A stretch of 64,000 bases of DNA, taken from an uncultured Bacteroidales bacterium. GTDB lineage: Bacteria > Bacteroidota > Bacteroidia > Bacteroidales > UBA932. The stretch lies in the NCBI GenBank assembly GCA_944322715.1, contig CALUPT010000002.1, positions 1-64,000 on the forward strand, given 5' to 3'. The position numbers were made by a program, and so were the translations under genes. The notes below the pieces were generated by a model, which was not told the origin of the DNA, made no database searches, and saw only the letters and a list, made by a program, of their open reading frames with translations. Positions 7,635 to 17,201 of this stretch are shown here, in pieces. The first letter of the stretch is position 1; every line of letters starts with the position of its first letter.

Positions 7635-7650
7635 AGCGGAAAACGAGATT
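7629..7650. repeat. Attachment-site core overlapping tRNA-Gly
   Basis: The second copy of the 22-base direct repeat. Positions 7635-7650 are the discriminator, acceptor strand and part of the T-arm of tRNA-Gly, so recombination here restores the tRNA. Confidence 0.6.
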
Positions 7651-7707
7651 CGAACTCGCGACCCTCAGCTTGGGAAGCTGATGCTCTACCAACTGAGCTA
7701 TTTCCGC
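7635..7707 (-). tRNA. tRNA-Gly (anticodon CCC)
   Basis: Minus-strand cloverleaf: acceptor stem GCGGAAA/TTTCCGC, D-arm GCTC...GAGC, anticodon stem TCAGC/GCTGA with loop TTCCCAA (anticodon CCC, decoding GGG), T-arm GCGAG/CTCGT with loop TTCGAAT, and discriminator T as usual for tRNA-Gly. CCA is not encoded. It is the integration target of the element to its left and is complete. Confidence 0.95.
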
Positions 7708-7931
7708 AAACTTTCAATCTGTCCTCGGAAGCCCGGGATTTCCCGAAAGGACTGCCTATTGTCAAAACAGGATTGCAAATATAGACATTTTCCGGAAATG
7801 TTGCAACAGCGGGAGCAGATTTCTTTTTCGGATTTCTTTCGGATTTCTTTTCCGGCATGCAGATGGCGATGCACAGATGCAACCATTCCCGTGCACTGCG
7901 CATCTTTATGACCGGATATAAACGAGAGGAC

Positions 7932-8750
7932 ATGACAAAGCATTTGACATTTGCCGCAGGAATCGCAGCCGTTGTCTGCACTGCGGGCTGCAGTGACATA
8001 AGCATCGACCTTGCAGGATATACCGAGAGCAAGACCATCCCGGTTTCAATGGACTTTACGGGAGTGGAGGTCGAAGATGCAATAGAGGTAATCTTCTCGG
8101 ATACCATGAACGAGGCATATATAGAAGCCGATGCGAACGTACTCCCGTACGTGGAAATATACGAAGACTACAGGGGAATACTGACAATCGGATATTCTGC
8201 CGGACTGAAAATGAACGGCAACGGATATTTCAGGACCATTGTGGAGATTCCGTACAAAAGCAATATATGCCATCTGTCCGCATCCGGGGCATCCGTCATA
8301 TCATCGGGAAGGCCATTCATTGCAGATGAATTCTATCTGAATGCATCCGGGGCATCAGCCATCTACGGAAAAGAGGTTACGGCAGACAATATCACCATGG
8401 AACTTTCCGGGGCAGGAAGGGTCGAGTTCGACCTGACAGAAACCGGTGTCCTCGACATCTGCGCTTCCGGAGCCTCCTCCCTCTCAACCGGAGGCTGCAT
8501 AGATACATGCAACATGCAGCTTGACGGCGGGTCCGCAATGGATGGCAGGGCAATCTACGGCATATCCGGACTGTACATTGACAAATGCTACGGCTCCCTG
8601 TCGGGAGGCAGCACCGCATGGTTCAGCACAGATAACGGAACCATCAGCTGCTCGCTTACGGGAGGCAGCCACATTTACTATTCAGGCAATGCCTACGACA
8701 GTTCGACAGTCAGCGGAGGCTCTTCCGTAGAACCGTATTTCGGACATTGA
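7932..8750 (+). CDS. DUF2807 (GIN domain) lipoprotein
   Basis: A 272-residue secreted lipoprotein. The signal peptide ends in the lipobox TAGC with lipidated C20. The rest is a repetitive beta-helix-like GIN/DUF2807 domain with recurring SGAS and GGS turns (LSASGASV, LNASGASA, ICASGASS, LTGGSH). Known: this family is common in Bacteroidetes and annotated as putative autotransporter adhesin or head GIN domain; the function is not established. The start at 7932 (MTKHLTF) gives a proper signal peptide; an upstream in-frame ATG adds 25 residues with no signal character. It stands alone between the tRNA and the convergent AraC gene. Confidence 0.85.
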   Translation: MTKHLTFAAGIAAVVCTAGCSDISIDLAGYTESKTIPVSMDFTGVEVEDAIEVIFSDTMNEAYIEADANVLPYVEIYEDYRGILTIGYSAGLKMNGNGYFRTIVEIPYKSNICHLSASGASVISSGRPFIADEFYLNASGASAIYGKEVTADNITMELSGAGRVEFDLTETGVLDICASGASSLSTGGCIDTCNMQLDGGSAMDGRAIYGISGLYIDKCYGSLSGGSTAWFSTDNGTISCSLTGGSHIYYSGNAYDSSTVSGGSSVEPYFGH

Positions 8751-8769
8751 CAGCTGAAAAGCATCCGCA

Positions 8770-9666
8770 TTACATAATGCTTCTGCGATATGCGGCAGGA
8801 GTAGTCGAGGAATGCTTGCGGAAGAATTTGCCGAACGATGAGCGGTCGCTGAAATGCAGGCGTTCCGCTATCTCCAGGATCGTATAGTCAGTATTACGGA
8901 GAAGCGCATACGCCTTGGACATCAGAGAGTCCGCAATCAGCTTGCCTGCCGAACATCCCGTAAACCTGTTGGATATCATTGTAAGGTAATGCGGAGTTAT
9001 ACCCAGTTTCGCAGCATAGAAACCGACCTCATGCTCCACGGCGACATTTTCATCCACAAGACAGAGAAACCGGTCCAGAATCCTGGCCGCATTGCCTGAG
9101 ACACCCTGTATGGACTCTACCCGCAGCATGGAAGACACTATGCGGATTATGTTCAGATGCAGAAGAAGCGCCGCATAACAGAATATGGCCTGATCCAGCC
9201 TCGAGCCATCCGCCCCGGAGCAGTTTTCATACACCACGCGGAAATGTTCCTCCACCCGCTGCATGTCAGCATCCGGGAGTGTCACGGCCGTACTTATCTT
9301 CATGGCAAGTATATCCCTCGCCCTTATGGGCTTCCTGCCTCTGAGGACACTCTCGATAAAAGGTCTCGACAGTGCCAGTATCCTGCCGGAGAACCCGTCC
9401 CCGGGCCGTATGGATGAGACCTTGTTCAATGGCTTGATATCGACAAGGTTGTTTTCCCTGGCAGAACAATGGTACTCCCTGTCATCCACCGTGATGTCCA
9501 GCTGTCCGGAAAGCACGGCTATATGAAAGACGATATCCGACAGTTCCGGGAAGCGGCCCCCGTCCTCCGCATAAAAATCTGCGGGGTGCAAATCCGCGAC
9601 CAGCACCCCGCAATCAACTGTCTTTTCCTTTATAAGGCTTGCAAGTATTTCAAAGTCGGACATCAT
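8770..9666 (-). CDS. AraC-family transcriptional regulator
   Basis: About 298 residues. The C-terminal 100 residues form the double helix-turn-helix DNA-binding domain of the AraC/XylS family (KLGITPHYLTMISNRF... ILEIAERLHFSDRSSFGKFFRKHSSTTPAAYR). The N-terminal part is a cupin-like sensing domain. GGAGG stands 6 bases before the ATG at 9666, which I chose over 9672 and 9663. The start lies inside the end of the outer-membrane factor gene, so the regulator is the last gene of the RND efflux operon and is translated from the same message. Inference: it controls this operon or responds to its substrates. Confidence 0.88.
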   Translation of the reverse strand: MMSDFEILASLIKEKTVDCGVLVADLHPADFYAEDGGRFPELSDIVFHIAVLSGQLDITVDDREYHCSARENNLVDIKPLNKVSSIRPGDGFSGRILALSRPFIESVLRGRKPIRARDILAMKISTAVTLPDADMQRVEEHFRVVYENCSGADGSRLDQAIFCYAALLLHLNIIRIVSSMLRVESIQGVSGNAARILDRFLCLVDENVAVEHEVGFYAAKLGITPHYLTMISNRFTGCSAGKLIADSLMSKAYALLRNTDYTILEIAERLHFSDRSSFGKFFRKHSSTTPAAYRRSIM

Positions 9667-11021
9667 TCGCATCCTCCGCCGAGAGCCTGATAGAGAGTTA
9701 TCGTTTCGGATATCTCCGAAAGCCTGTTGGCGATCTCCCCTACCTGTGCGGTCAGAAGAGACTGCTGCGCAGTCAGGACCTCCAGATAAGTGGCATTCTT
9801 GTCCTGCATCCTGTTCTGTGCCGCTTCAACGGCTTTCTCGAGGCTGCTTACCTGGGCGGCATAATTGGCTGTCTTGCCCTGAGCCGTCTTGAGAGCCGTC
9901 ACAGTGTTGTTGACTTCGATGCCTGCATCGATGATGGACTGACGGAAGGCGACCTCGGCCTCGGCCTGCTGTGCCTTTGCAATCTTGAGGTTGGCCCTGA
10001 GCTGTCCCTGCTGGAAAATCGGTTCTACAAGAGAGCCGACAGCATTCACTATCATCGAATAGAAGTCAAGGCTTCCGGTAATCGTAAGCGATGGATACAT
10101 TGCGGAGCGCGCTCCGTTGGTCGTATAGAAAGCCTGGGCGAACTGGTATTCCGCCTGTTTCACATCAGGCCTGTTGGAGAGGACCTCGACAGGAATACCG
10201 ACCTCTATCATCTCAGGAGAAGTCCAGTCTTCAAGGCTTCCTCTCTCTATAGGGGTTCCGGACACCTTGCCGAGGAGAGAGCACATCTGGTTCTCGGCCT
10301 GGCGCAGCTGCTGCCGGATGTCCAGCAGACTGTTGCATACGCTGTAATAGTTTGCCTGTGCCTGATATACCGCATCCGCAGTGTAGCGTCCGGCTTCAAG
10401 GAGCTGTTCGGTCACCCTCACGTTCTCCCTCCAGTTCTTCTCGGTCTCCTGGTATATCACGTACTGGGCATCAAGGGCCAGCAGAGAGTAATACTGGATT
10501 GCTACCGTAGCCACAAGCTGCGCCTGTACCGCACTTGCATATTCCTGAGACTGCATATATGCGGCAAGCTGTCTCCTCTTGGCATTCGTCAGTTTGCCGA
10601 AAATATCCACCTGCCAGCTTGCGTTGACAGGAAGCTGGAAACTCCACGCACCTCCTTTCGCGTTCATGTCATAGCCGTAAGCTGCATTTGGCGACACATC
10701 GAATCCAGGCACGTATGCCAGCCTTGCGGCCTTGAGGGAAGCCTGGGCCTCATCGATACGCAACTTTGCCGTAGCAATGTCCGCATTGTTGGCCAGCGCC
10801 GTATCGATAAGGGCCTTCAGGTTCTCGTCATCGAAGAATTCCCTCCAGAGAATGTCACCCATGGAGACAGAATCCTCCACGGCGACATCTCCGTATGCAT
10901 CGGCAGTCTCCTCATATTCAGGAGCCTTGAATTTTCCGTATATTCCGCATCCCGTCATTGTGAAAACAAGGGTTCCCGCAACGGCAAGATGGCAGAAAAC
11001 ATTGAGTGCTCTGTTCATCAT
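9663..11021 (-). CDS. RND efflux outer-membrane factor (NodT/TolC-like lipoprotein)
   Basis: A 452-residue outer-membrane channel. The signal peptide ends in MTGC with lipidated C25, followed by two repeats of the OEP domain with long coiled-coil helices (TAKLRIDEAQASLKAARLAY... and AQNRMQDKNATYLEVLTAQQSLL). Known: NodT-type proteins trimerise as the exit duct for RND pumps. Its ATG shares one base with the pump gene's stop (TAATG), so the two are translationally coupled. Order on the strand is fusion protein, pump, outer-membrane factor, regulator. Substrate cannot be told from the sequence. Confidence 0.93.
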   Translation of the reverse strand: MMNRALNVFCHLAVAGTLVFTMTGCGIYGKFKAPEYEETADAYGDVAVEDSVSMGDILWREFFDDENLKALIDTALANNADIATAKLRIDEAQASLKAARLAYVPGFDVSPNAAYGYDMNAKGGAWSFQLPVNASWQVDIFGKLTNAKRRQLAAYMQSQEYASAVQAQLVATVAIQYYSLLALDAQYVIYQETEKNWRENVRVTEQLLEAGRYTADAVYQAQANYYSVCNSLLDIRQQLRQAENQMCSLLGKVSGTPIERGSLEDWTSPEMIEVGIPVEVLSNRPDVKQAEYQFAQAFYTTNGARSAMYPSLTITGSLDFYSMIVNAVGSLVEPIFQQGQLRANLKIAKAQQAEAEVAFRQSIIDAGIEVNNTVTALKTAQGKTANYAAQVSSLEKAVEAAQNRMQDKNATYLEVLTAQQSLLTAQVGEIANRLSEISETITLYQALGGGCE

Positions 11022-14000
11022 TACTCTTTCGTCTTTTTAATTTTAAATCCGAATCTTTCCTCCATCTTCTGCATCACCACATACAGTGCCGGCACCACAA
11101 AGAGCAGGGCTACCGTACCGATGAGCATACCTCCGACGACTCCTGCACCGAGTGTACGGTTACCGTTGGCTCCGGCTCCCGATGCATACAGCAGAGGAAG
11201 CATACCGAAAATCATGGTAAGCACCGTCATCAGGATAGGACGCAGACGGACTCTCGCGGCATCGAATGCGGCTTCCTGTATGGTAAGGCCGTGCTCCCTT
11301 CTCTGGACGGCATACTCCGTGATAAGGATGGCCGTCTTGGAAAGCAGTCCGACAACCATGATCATACCTGTCTGCAGGTAGATGTTGTTCTCCACTCCGA
11401 ACACCTTGGCGGCGACAAAGCAGCCGAGGACTCCGAACGGCACGGAAAGCATTACCGCAAGCGGGATATAGAAACTTTCGTACAACGAGCAGAGGAGCAG
11501 ATAGATGAAGATGACGCTGATCGCAAGGATCCACACGGTGTTGTTGGACTCGCTCTCCTCGCGGGATGCTCCTCCGAACTCATATCCGTAACCTTCCGGA
11601 AGGACCTCATCCGCAACCTCACCGATGGCCCTGATCACATCTCCGGAACTGTATCCGTCGGCTATTGTGACATTCGCTCCGATACTGTTGAACATGTTGA
11701 AACGGCTCATGCTCTCAGGACCCGTAGTCTTGGTAAGGGTCGCGTACTGGCTGACAGGCGCCATCTCGGTACCGTTCCTGAAATAGATGTTGTTGAGGGA
11801 TTCAGGGTCGAGCCTGTACTGAGGGTCAGCCTGTATAATCACCCTGTACACCTTGGAGAATCGGATAATGTTGGATGCATAGATACCTCCGTAATATCCT
11901 GAAATGGTGCTGAGGACATCATTGGGAGAGACTCCGGCTCTCTTGCATTTCGCAGCATCCACATCGACGACATACTGCACATAGTCGACCTGGAACGAAG
12001 TGAATGCGGACATCACTTCCGGACGCTTGTTCAGCTCTGCAAGATAGTTCTGGGAAATGTTGAAGAATGTCTTGATATCACCTCCCGTACGGTCCTGCAG
12101 GTTCAGTTCGACCGCATTACCGGTTCCGTAACCGTCAATCATGCTCGGGGCGAATACGAACACCTGTGCATCGGTAATATGACGTACATCGTTGTTCAGC
12201 CTTGAGACAATGGCAGCGGAAGAATGGGCCTTGCCCTTACGCTCCTCCCAGTCTTTCAGCTGGAGGATGAGCATACCGCTGGAAGCTCCGGAACCTCCGG
12301 TCATACTGAAACCTACGACCCTTGAATATGCCTTGATTTCAGGGTAGGACTCGACTATATCGGCCACCTTGCTTAAGATGCCGTTGGTAAAGTAAGTATT
12401 GCTTCCCGGCGCCGTATTGACAGACACGAACAGGGTTCCGGTATCCTCCGCAGGGACAAGTCCCGTCTTGGTGCTGGACATCAGCCATGCCGCAAGACCG
12501 CAGGCGACCACTATCAGTATCGGCGCTACCCATCTGTGTCTGATGATATATTTAAGTCCGCCACGGTATTTGTTCTCCATTGCAGAATATGACACCTGAT
12601 ATGCCTTCCTGACAAGGGCGGTGAACTTGCTCTCCTTGTGTTTCTTCTTCAGCATCACCGCGCAGAGTGCAGGGCTGAGGGTCATTGCGTTGAGCAGGGA
12701 GATACCGACGGCGACCGCCATTGTCAGACCGAACTGACGGTAGAACACGCCGCTGGTGCCGCTCATGAAGGAGATAGGAATGAAGACCGCCATGAAGACG
12801 ATGGTGGAAGTGACGATAGCCGCAGTAATATCATGCATGGCGTTGTCAGTCGCCTTGATTATGTCCGTCTCTCCTTCATCTAACTTGGCCTGGACGGCCT
12901 CCACGACGACTATCGCATCATCGACCACCGTACCTATCACCAGGACAAGGGCGAAGAGGGTAAGGAGGTTGAGGCTGAATCCCAGCAGGTAGATCACCGC
13001 GAAGGCGCCGACAAGCGAAACCAGCAGAGATATGGTCGGGATAAGGGTCAGCTTGTAGTCCTGAAGGAAGAAGAATACCACCAGCACCACGAGAAGAATA
13101 GCCTCGAAGAGGGTCTTTATAACCTCCTTGATGGATGCGAAAAGGAAGTCGTTGGTATTCTGGAGATACATGTATTCCAGACCTTCAGGGAATTCCTTCC
13201 CGAGTTCCTTCATGAGTTCCTCGATCTCGATATTGATCTGCGTAGCATTGGTGCCGGCCATCTGGTTGATCATCATCGTCACACCGTTGTGGCCGCTGAG
13301 CCCGCCGACATAACTGTACGACTGCTTGCCGAGTTCGATTTCCGCCACATCCTTGAGCTTGAGCACCTCACCATCGGCAGTGGAGCGTATCACGAATTCG
13401 CCGAACTCCTCCGGAGTCTCGTAACGGCCCCTGTATTTCATCGTATATGTGAACACGTTGTCGGAATTCTCTCCGAAGGAACCTGTCGATGCCTCTATGT
13501 TCTGCTCCCCGAGGACTGCGGTTATATCAGACGGAACGAGACCGTAGGTGGCCATCTTTTCGGGATTGAGCCAGATACGCATACTGTAGTTCGCGCCCAT
13601 CACATTCACATCTCCCACGCCGTTCACACGCTGTATCTGAGGGACAACGTTGATGTTCAGATAGTTGGCGATAAATTTCTCATCGAACCTGTCATCCGGG
13701 CTGTACACGCCGATAATGGCCAGCTGGCTGGTCTGTCTCTTGCGGACAGTCACGCCCACCTGGGTGACCTCGCTCGGCAGAAGTCCGGTAGCCTCGGATA
13801 CCTTGTTCTGCACATTCACCGCAGCCATATCGGCATCGATACCCTGTTTGAAATATATGCTGACGTATGCCTGACCTGCAGTAGCGGTAGACTCCATATA
13901 GGTCATGTTCTCCACTCCGTTGATGGATTCCTCCAGCGGAATGATGACGGCCTTCTGTACGGTCTCCGCACTCGCTCCCATATAGGTGGCCGACACACGG

Positions 14001-14131
14001 ACGGTCGGAGGCGCGATGTTAGGGAACTTCTCTACGGAAAGGCCGTTGAGAGCGAGCAGTCCTATGAATACGACCACTACCGATATACAGATAGAAAGGA
14101 CCGGCCGCTCGATAAATCTGTTTCTTGCCAT
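11021..14131 (-). CDS. RND multidrug efflux pump, HAE1 (AcrB) family
   Basis: A 1036-residue inner-membrane transporter of normal length for the family. It begins MARNRFIERPVLSICISVVVVFIGLLAL (TM1) and has two periplasmic loops and twelve membrane segments. The proton-relay pair in TM4 is present (GTVVDDAIVVVEAV), as are the TM10-11 Lys and Thr region (GLLSKTAILITEYA). Known: AcrB-type pumps export hydrophobic drugs, bile acids and detergents using the proton gradient. It forms a tripartite system with the fusion protein 10 bases upstream and the outer-membrane factor overlapping its stop. Confidence 0.95.
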   Translation of the reverse strand: MARNRFIERPVLSICISVVVVFIGLLALNGLSVEKFPNIAPPTVRVSATYMGASAETVQKAVIIPLEESINGVENMTYMESTATAGQAYVSIYFKQGIDADMAAVNVQNKVSEATGLLPSEVTQVGVTVRKRQTSQLAIIGVYSPDDRFDEKFIANYLNINVVPQIQRVNGVGDVNVMGANYSMRIWLNPEKMATYGLVPSDITAVLGEQNIEASTGSFGENSDNVFTYTMKYRGRYETPEEFGEFVIRSTADGEVLKLKDVAEIELGKQSYSYVGGLSGHNGVTMMINQMAGTNATQINIEIEELMKELGKEFPEGLEYMYLQNTNDFLFASIKEVIKTLFEAILLVVLVVFFFLQDYKLTLIPTISLLVSLVGAFAVIYLLGFSLNLLTLFALVLVIGTVVDDAIVVVEAVQAKLDEGETDIIKATDNAMHDITAAIVTSTIVFMAVFIPISFMSGTSGVFYRQFGLTMAVAVGISLLNAMTLSPALCAVMLKKKHKESKFTALVRKAYQVSYSAMENKYRGGLKYIIRHRWVAPILIVVACGLAAWLMSSTKTGLVPAEDTGTLFVSVNTAPGSNTYFTNGILSKVADIVESYPEIKAYSRVVGFSMTGGSGASSGMLILQLKDWEERKGKAHSSAAIVSRLNNDVRHITDAQVFVFAPSMIDGYGTGNAVELNLQDRTGGDIKTFFNISQNYLAELNKRPEVMSAFTSFQVDYVQYVVDVDAAKCKRAGVSPNDVLSTISGYYGGIYASNIIRFSKVYRVIIQADPQYRLDPESLNNIYFRNGTEMAPVSQYATLTKTTGPESMSRFNMFNSIGANVTIADGYSSGDVIRAIGEVADEVLPEGYGYEFGGASREESESNNTVWILAISVIFIYLLLCSLYESFYIPLAVMLSVPFGVLGCFVAAKVFGVENNIYLQTGMIMVVGLLSKTAILITEYAVQRREHGLTIQEAAFDAARVRLRPILMTVLTMIFGMLPLLYASGAGANGNRTLGAGVVGGMLIGTVALLFVVPALYVVMQKMEERFGFKIKKTKE

Positions 14132-14141
14132 AATTCTTTCC

Positions 14142-15272
14142 TTATTCTGTTACCTCCGCGTCATCTGATGCGGATTTCTCTTTGATCGGCATTCCTTCCC
14201 TGAGCAGACCTGCTCCGGAAGCCACGATCTTGTCCCCGACTTCAAGGCCGGTAAGCACGATGTATTCGGTACCGTTGTTCTTAGGGACGACTGTAATCCT
14301 TGCAGACTGGGTCTTGCCATCCACGACCTTGTAGACAAAGATCTGATCCTGAAGCTGGAAAGTCGACTCCTGCGGAATCACTATCACATCCCTGTATTCA
14401 TCAGGGAAGACCACGCTTCCGTTGGAGCCGCTGAAAAGCAGTCTGTCAGGGTTGGAAAACTCGGCCCTCGCCTGCACCGCCCCGGTCGTCTCGCTGATTA
14501 TGGCGCTTATGCTTGCCACTTCGCCTTTGTGCGGATACTTCGAGCCGTTGTTGAGGATAAGGTCTATTGCCGGCATTTGCTCTATCGCCTTGTCCAGCGA
14601 ACCGTATTTCTCCACAAGGTCAAGAGCCTCGTTCTCGCTTAGGGAGAAATACACATACATGAGGGAGTTATCCGCCACTGTCGTAAGAGGCTGGGCAATC
14701 GATGCGCTCACAAGCGCACCCTCCCTGAACGGGATCTTGCCTACGACTCCGTTTGCCGGACTGGAAACCTCGGTATAGGAGAGGTTGTTCTCCGCATTCG
14801 TCATATTGGCCTCTGCCTGTGCAAGAGCCGCCTGTGCGGTATGAAGGGAATTGAGAGTGGTCTGGAGCTGGAATGCAGACACTACTTTCTTGTCATAAAG
14901 TTTCTTGTCGCTCTCATAATTGAGCCGGGCAGTCTCCACGGCAACCTTCGCAGACTGGAGATTTGCCTTTGCGACTTCGTATGCTGCCTTGTACGGCACC
15001 TGATCGATAACAAACAGCGACTGGCCCTTCTTCACATTCTGTCCCTCGGACACATTCACTGCGGTAATCCTCCCTGAAACCTGAGGATAGATTGCAATAC
15101 TCTGCCTGCCTTCGATTGTAGCAGGATAAGTAGTCTGCAATGTCCTGTCGGATTTTGCCACGGTAATCACCGGATACTCCACAGCCTCCTGCTGCCCGGC
15201 TCCTCCGCCGCAGGCAGTCACAGCCAGGGCGCACGCGAGCAATACAGGAAATTCTTTTCCAAATAGTCTCAT
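14142..15272 (-). CDS. RND efflux periplasmic adaptor (membrane fusion protein)
   Basis: A 376-residue lipoprotein adaptor: signal peptide with lipobox VTAC (C21), barrel-sandwich lipoyl-like domain (RITAVNVSEGQNVKKGQSLFVID), alpha hairpin at about residues 100-165, the second lipoyl half (VSSPANGVVGKIPFREGALV), then beta-barrel and membrane-proximal domains. Known: such proteins bridge AcrB pumps to TolC channels. It is the first gene of the operon. Its 250-base upstream region carries two inverted repeats (15352-15378 and 15448-15478) that could bind a regulator. Confidence 0.94.
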   Translation of the reverse strand: MRLFGKEFPVLLACALAVTACGGGAGQQEAVEYPVITVAKSDRTLQTTYPATIEGRQSIAIYPQVSGRITAVNVSEGQNVKKGQSLFVIDQVPYKAAYEVAKANLQSAKVAVETARLNYESDKKLYDKKVVSAFQLQTTLNSLHTAQAALAQAEANMTNAENNLSYTEVSSPANGVVGKIPFREGALVSASIAQPLTTVADNSLMYVYFSLSENEALDLVEKYGSLDKAIEQMPAIDLILNNGSKYPHKGEVASISAIISETTGAVQARAEFSNPDRLLFSGSNGSVVFPDEYRDVIVIPQESTFQLQDQIFVYKVVDGKTQSARITVVPKNNGTEYIVLTGLEVGDKIVASGAGLLREGMPIKEKSASDDAEVTE

Positions 15273-15351
15273 ACTTTTACCTAATAATTATATACTCTAT
15301 TGACATTTTCAGCAAATCCAGCAACTGCATCAGGCAGTTTTCCAAGATCAT

Positions 15352-15378
15352 GACGGTTTCGGTTGGTCAAAACCGTCA
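15352..15378. repeat. Inverted repeat between the efflux operon and fhs
   Basis: ATGACGGTTT and AAAACCGTCA form a dyad of about 9 bp with a 9-base centre, about 80 bases upstream of the adaptor start. A second dyad, CGCGACC...GGTCGCG, lies at about 15448-15478. Neither has a convincing T-run after it, so they may be operators or processed-RNA structures rather than terminators. Confidence 0.4.
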
Positions 15379-15523
15379 CGGCACAAGCAAATACCATGCC
15401 TTGATGTTCCGTATAGGAACATTCCGCCGCCATACACGACAAACGCGACCTGCCGGAGATTGCATGTGGTCGCGTAAATCGGGCGCAAATATAGCGAATT
15501 TAAGAATGAAAACAAATTACATG

Positions 15524-17191
15524 TCAGCTCAAGCCTTCGATTTCCCCGCCTGCAATGTCGATATGCAGGGCCTGCGGATTTTTCGGAAGTCCGGGCATCC
15601 TGATAATGTCGCCGGCTATAGCCACAAGCATTTCCGCCCCTGAATTTATCACTATGTCCTTGATGCTGAAATTGAAGCCTTCTGGAGCTCCGTATTTGGC
15701 ACTGTCCTGGGAGAAGGAATACTGGGTCTTGGCTATGCACACCGGGAAGCGGGAAAGCCCGAGTTCATTGATACGCTTGATCTTGTTGCGGGCATTCTTG
15801 CCGATGGACACCGAACCGGCGCCATAGATATTCTTGGCTATGCTCTCTATCTTGGACTCTATGCTCCGGTCATCCCTGTAGGTGAATTCTACAGGCCCCG
15901 ATGGATGCCTTTCTATGGTATCCACTACGAGTTGGGCGAGTTCCTCCGCCCCTCTCCCTCCTTCGCTGTAGGCATTGTTGACCGCAAAGCCGACCCCGAG
16001 TTCCGAGCAATGGCTGTGCACAAGTCCTATCTCTTCTTCCGTATCGGAAGCATATCTGTTGAAGCAGACCACCACAGTCTGCCCGAATGCCCTGATATTG
16101 CGGATATGCCTGTCCAGATTGGCGAACCCTCTTTTCAGTCCCTCGGGATCCGGTGCATCTATCTTGTCCTCTGGCACGAATCCGTGCATCTTGAGACCGC
16201 GCAGCGATGCGACCAGCACTGTCAGGTCAGGTCTGAGACCGCTTTTCCTGCACTTGATATTGAAGAACTTCTCCGCGCCGAGATCGGCTCCGAAGCCTGC
16301 CTCCGTCACCGTATAGTCAGCGAATGTCATAGCCATCTTCGTGGCTATGATCGAATTGCATCCGTGTGCGATGTTGGCGAACGGCCCTCCGTGGACAAAG
16401 GCAGGAGTACCCTCCGTCGTCTGGACCAGATTGGGATGGATGGCATCTTTCAGCAGGACCGTTATGGCGCCTGCAACCCCGAGATCCTTCACCGTGAACG
16501 GGCTGCCATCGAACCTGATTCCCAAAGTAATGTTCTCTATCCTCCGCCTCATGTCCTCTATATCGGCAGAAAGACAAAGAATGGCCATCAGTTCCGAAGC
16601 CGGGGTAATGTCGAAGCCGGACTGCCTGGTAATGCCGTTGGTACGCGGTCCCAGGCCCGTGACTATATCCCTGAGCGACCGGTCATTCACATCCAGTACC
16701 CTTTTCCACAGGATCTCCTTCAAGGCGAACCCTTCATCCTGATGCTGGTACAGATAGTTGTCCAGCAGGGCGGCAATCATGTTATGTGCGGAAGTCACGG
16801 CATGGAAATCTCCGGTGAAATGGAGATTTATCCTGTCCATCGGCATTATCTGGGCATATCCTCCGCCGGCAGCCCCTCCCTTGAGGCCGAAACAAGGTCC
16901 GAGGGATGGTTCCCTCAGAGCCACTATCGCCTTTTTCCCGATGCGGTTGAGCCCCAGGGCAAGCCCGACCGAGACCGTAGTCTTGCCGATACCTGCCTTG
17001 GTGGCGGTAATCGCCGTCACAAGGATGAGCCTGTGTTGTCTGATCCTCTCTTCATCCACCAGGGACTCGGGCACCTTTGCCATATAATGGCCGTACGGTT
17101 CAACCATATCCAGAGGTATCCCGGTCTCGGCCGCCACCTCGGAGATCTTCTTCATCCGTATGCTCCTGGCGATTTCGATATCCGATTTCAT
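15524..17191 (-). CDS. fhs: Formate-tetrahydrofolate ligase
   Basis: A 555-residue enzyme of full family length that joins formate and tetrahydrofolate with ATP to give 10-formyl-THF in one-carbon metabolism. The P-loop [10 protein letters not shown] is at residues 63-72 (K70), followed by the conserved [23 protein letters not shown]-type signature (residues about 97-120) and the [13 protein letters not shown] segment. It begins 11 bases after the phosphoglucomutase stop, so the two are probably co-transcribed. Nothing looks broken. Confidence 0.97.
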   Translation of the reverse strand: MKSDIEIARSIRMKKISEVAAETGIPLDMVEPYGHYMAKVPESLVDEERIRQHRLILVTAITATKAGIGKTTVSVGLALGLNRIGKKAIVALREPSLGPCFGLKGGAAGGGYAQIMPMDRINLHFTGDFHAVTSAHNMIAALLDNYLYQHQDEGFALKEILWKRVLDVNDRSLRDIVTGLGPRTNGITRQSGFDITPASELMAILCLSADIEDMRRRIENITLGIRFDGSPFTVKDLGVAGAITVLLKDAIHPNLVQTTEGTPAFVHGGPFANIAHGCNSIIATKMAMTFADYTVTEAGFGADLGAEKFFNIKCRKSGLRPDLTVLVASLRGLKMHGFVPEDKIDAPDPEGLKRGFANLDRHIRNIRAFGQTVVVCFNRYASDTEEEIGLVHSHCSELGVGFAVNNAYSEGGRGAEELAQLVVDTIERHPSGPVEFTYRDDRSIESKIESIAKNIYGAGSVSIGKNARNKIKRINELGLSRFPVCIAKTQYSFSQDSAKYGAPEGFNFSIKDIVINSGAEMLVAIAGDIIRMPGLPKNPQALHIDIAGGEIEGLS

Positions 17192-17201
17192 ACCTTTCCG
17201 G

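Larger units (their letters stand above)
1..7650. mobile_element. Right part of an integrative element inserted at tRNA-Gly
   Basis: Seen: a tyrosine recombinase gene lies next to a tRNA-Gly gene, and the last bases of the tRNA are repeated beside the integrase (7445-7466 and 7629-7650). All genes in this stretch point left, away from the tRNA. They are AT-richer than the chromosome to the right and share an unusual leader sequence. Known: site-specific integrases of this family commonly use tRNA 3' ends as attachment sites. Inferred: this is the integrase-proximal end of an integrative or mobilizable element whose other end lies beyond position 1. No relaxase or conjugation gene is visible here, so its transfer mode cannot be told. 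Positions 1-272 hold no gene I can support. Confidence 0.75.

Noticed and set aside
1-7650. Wholesale recoding of TGA as tryptophan in the element
   Set aside because: mntA and the 1049-1339 gene end in TGA at compact overlaps with the next gene, and Trp is otherwise written TGG. Only the helicase-like gene needs TGA as sense.
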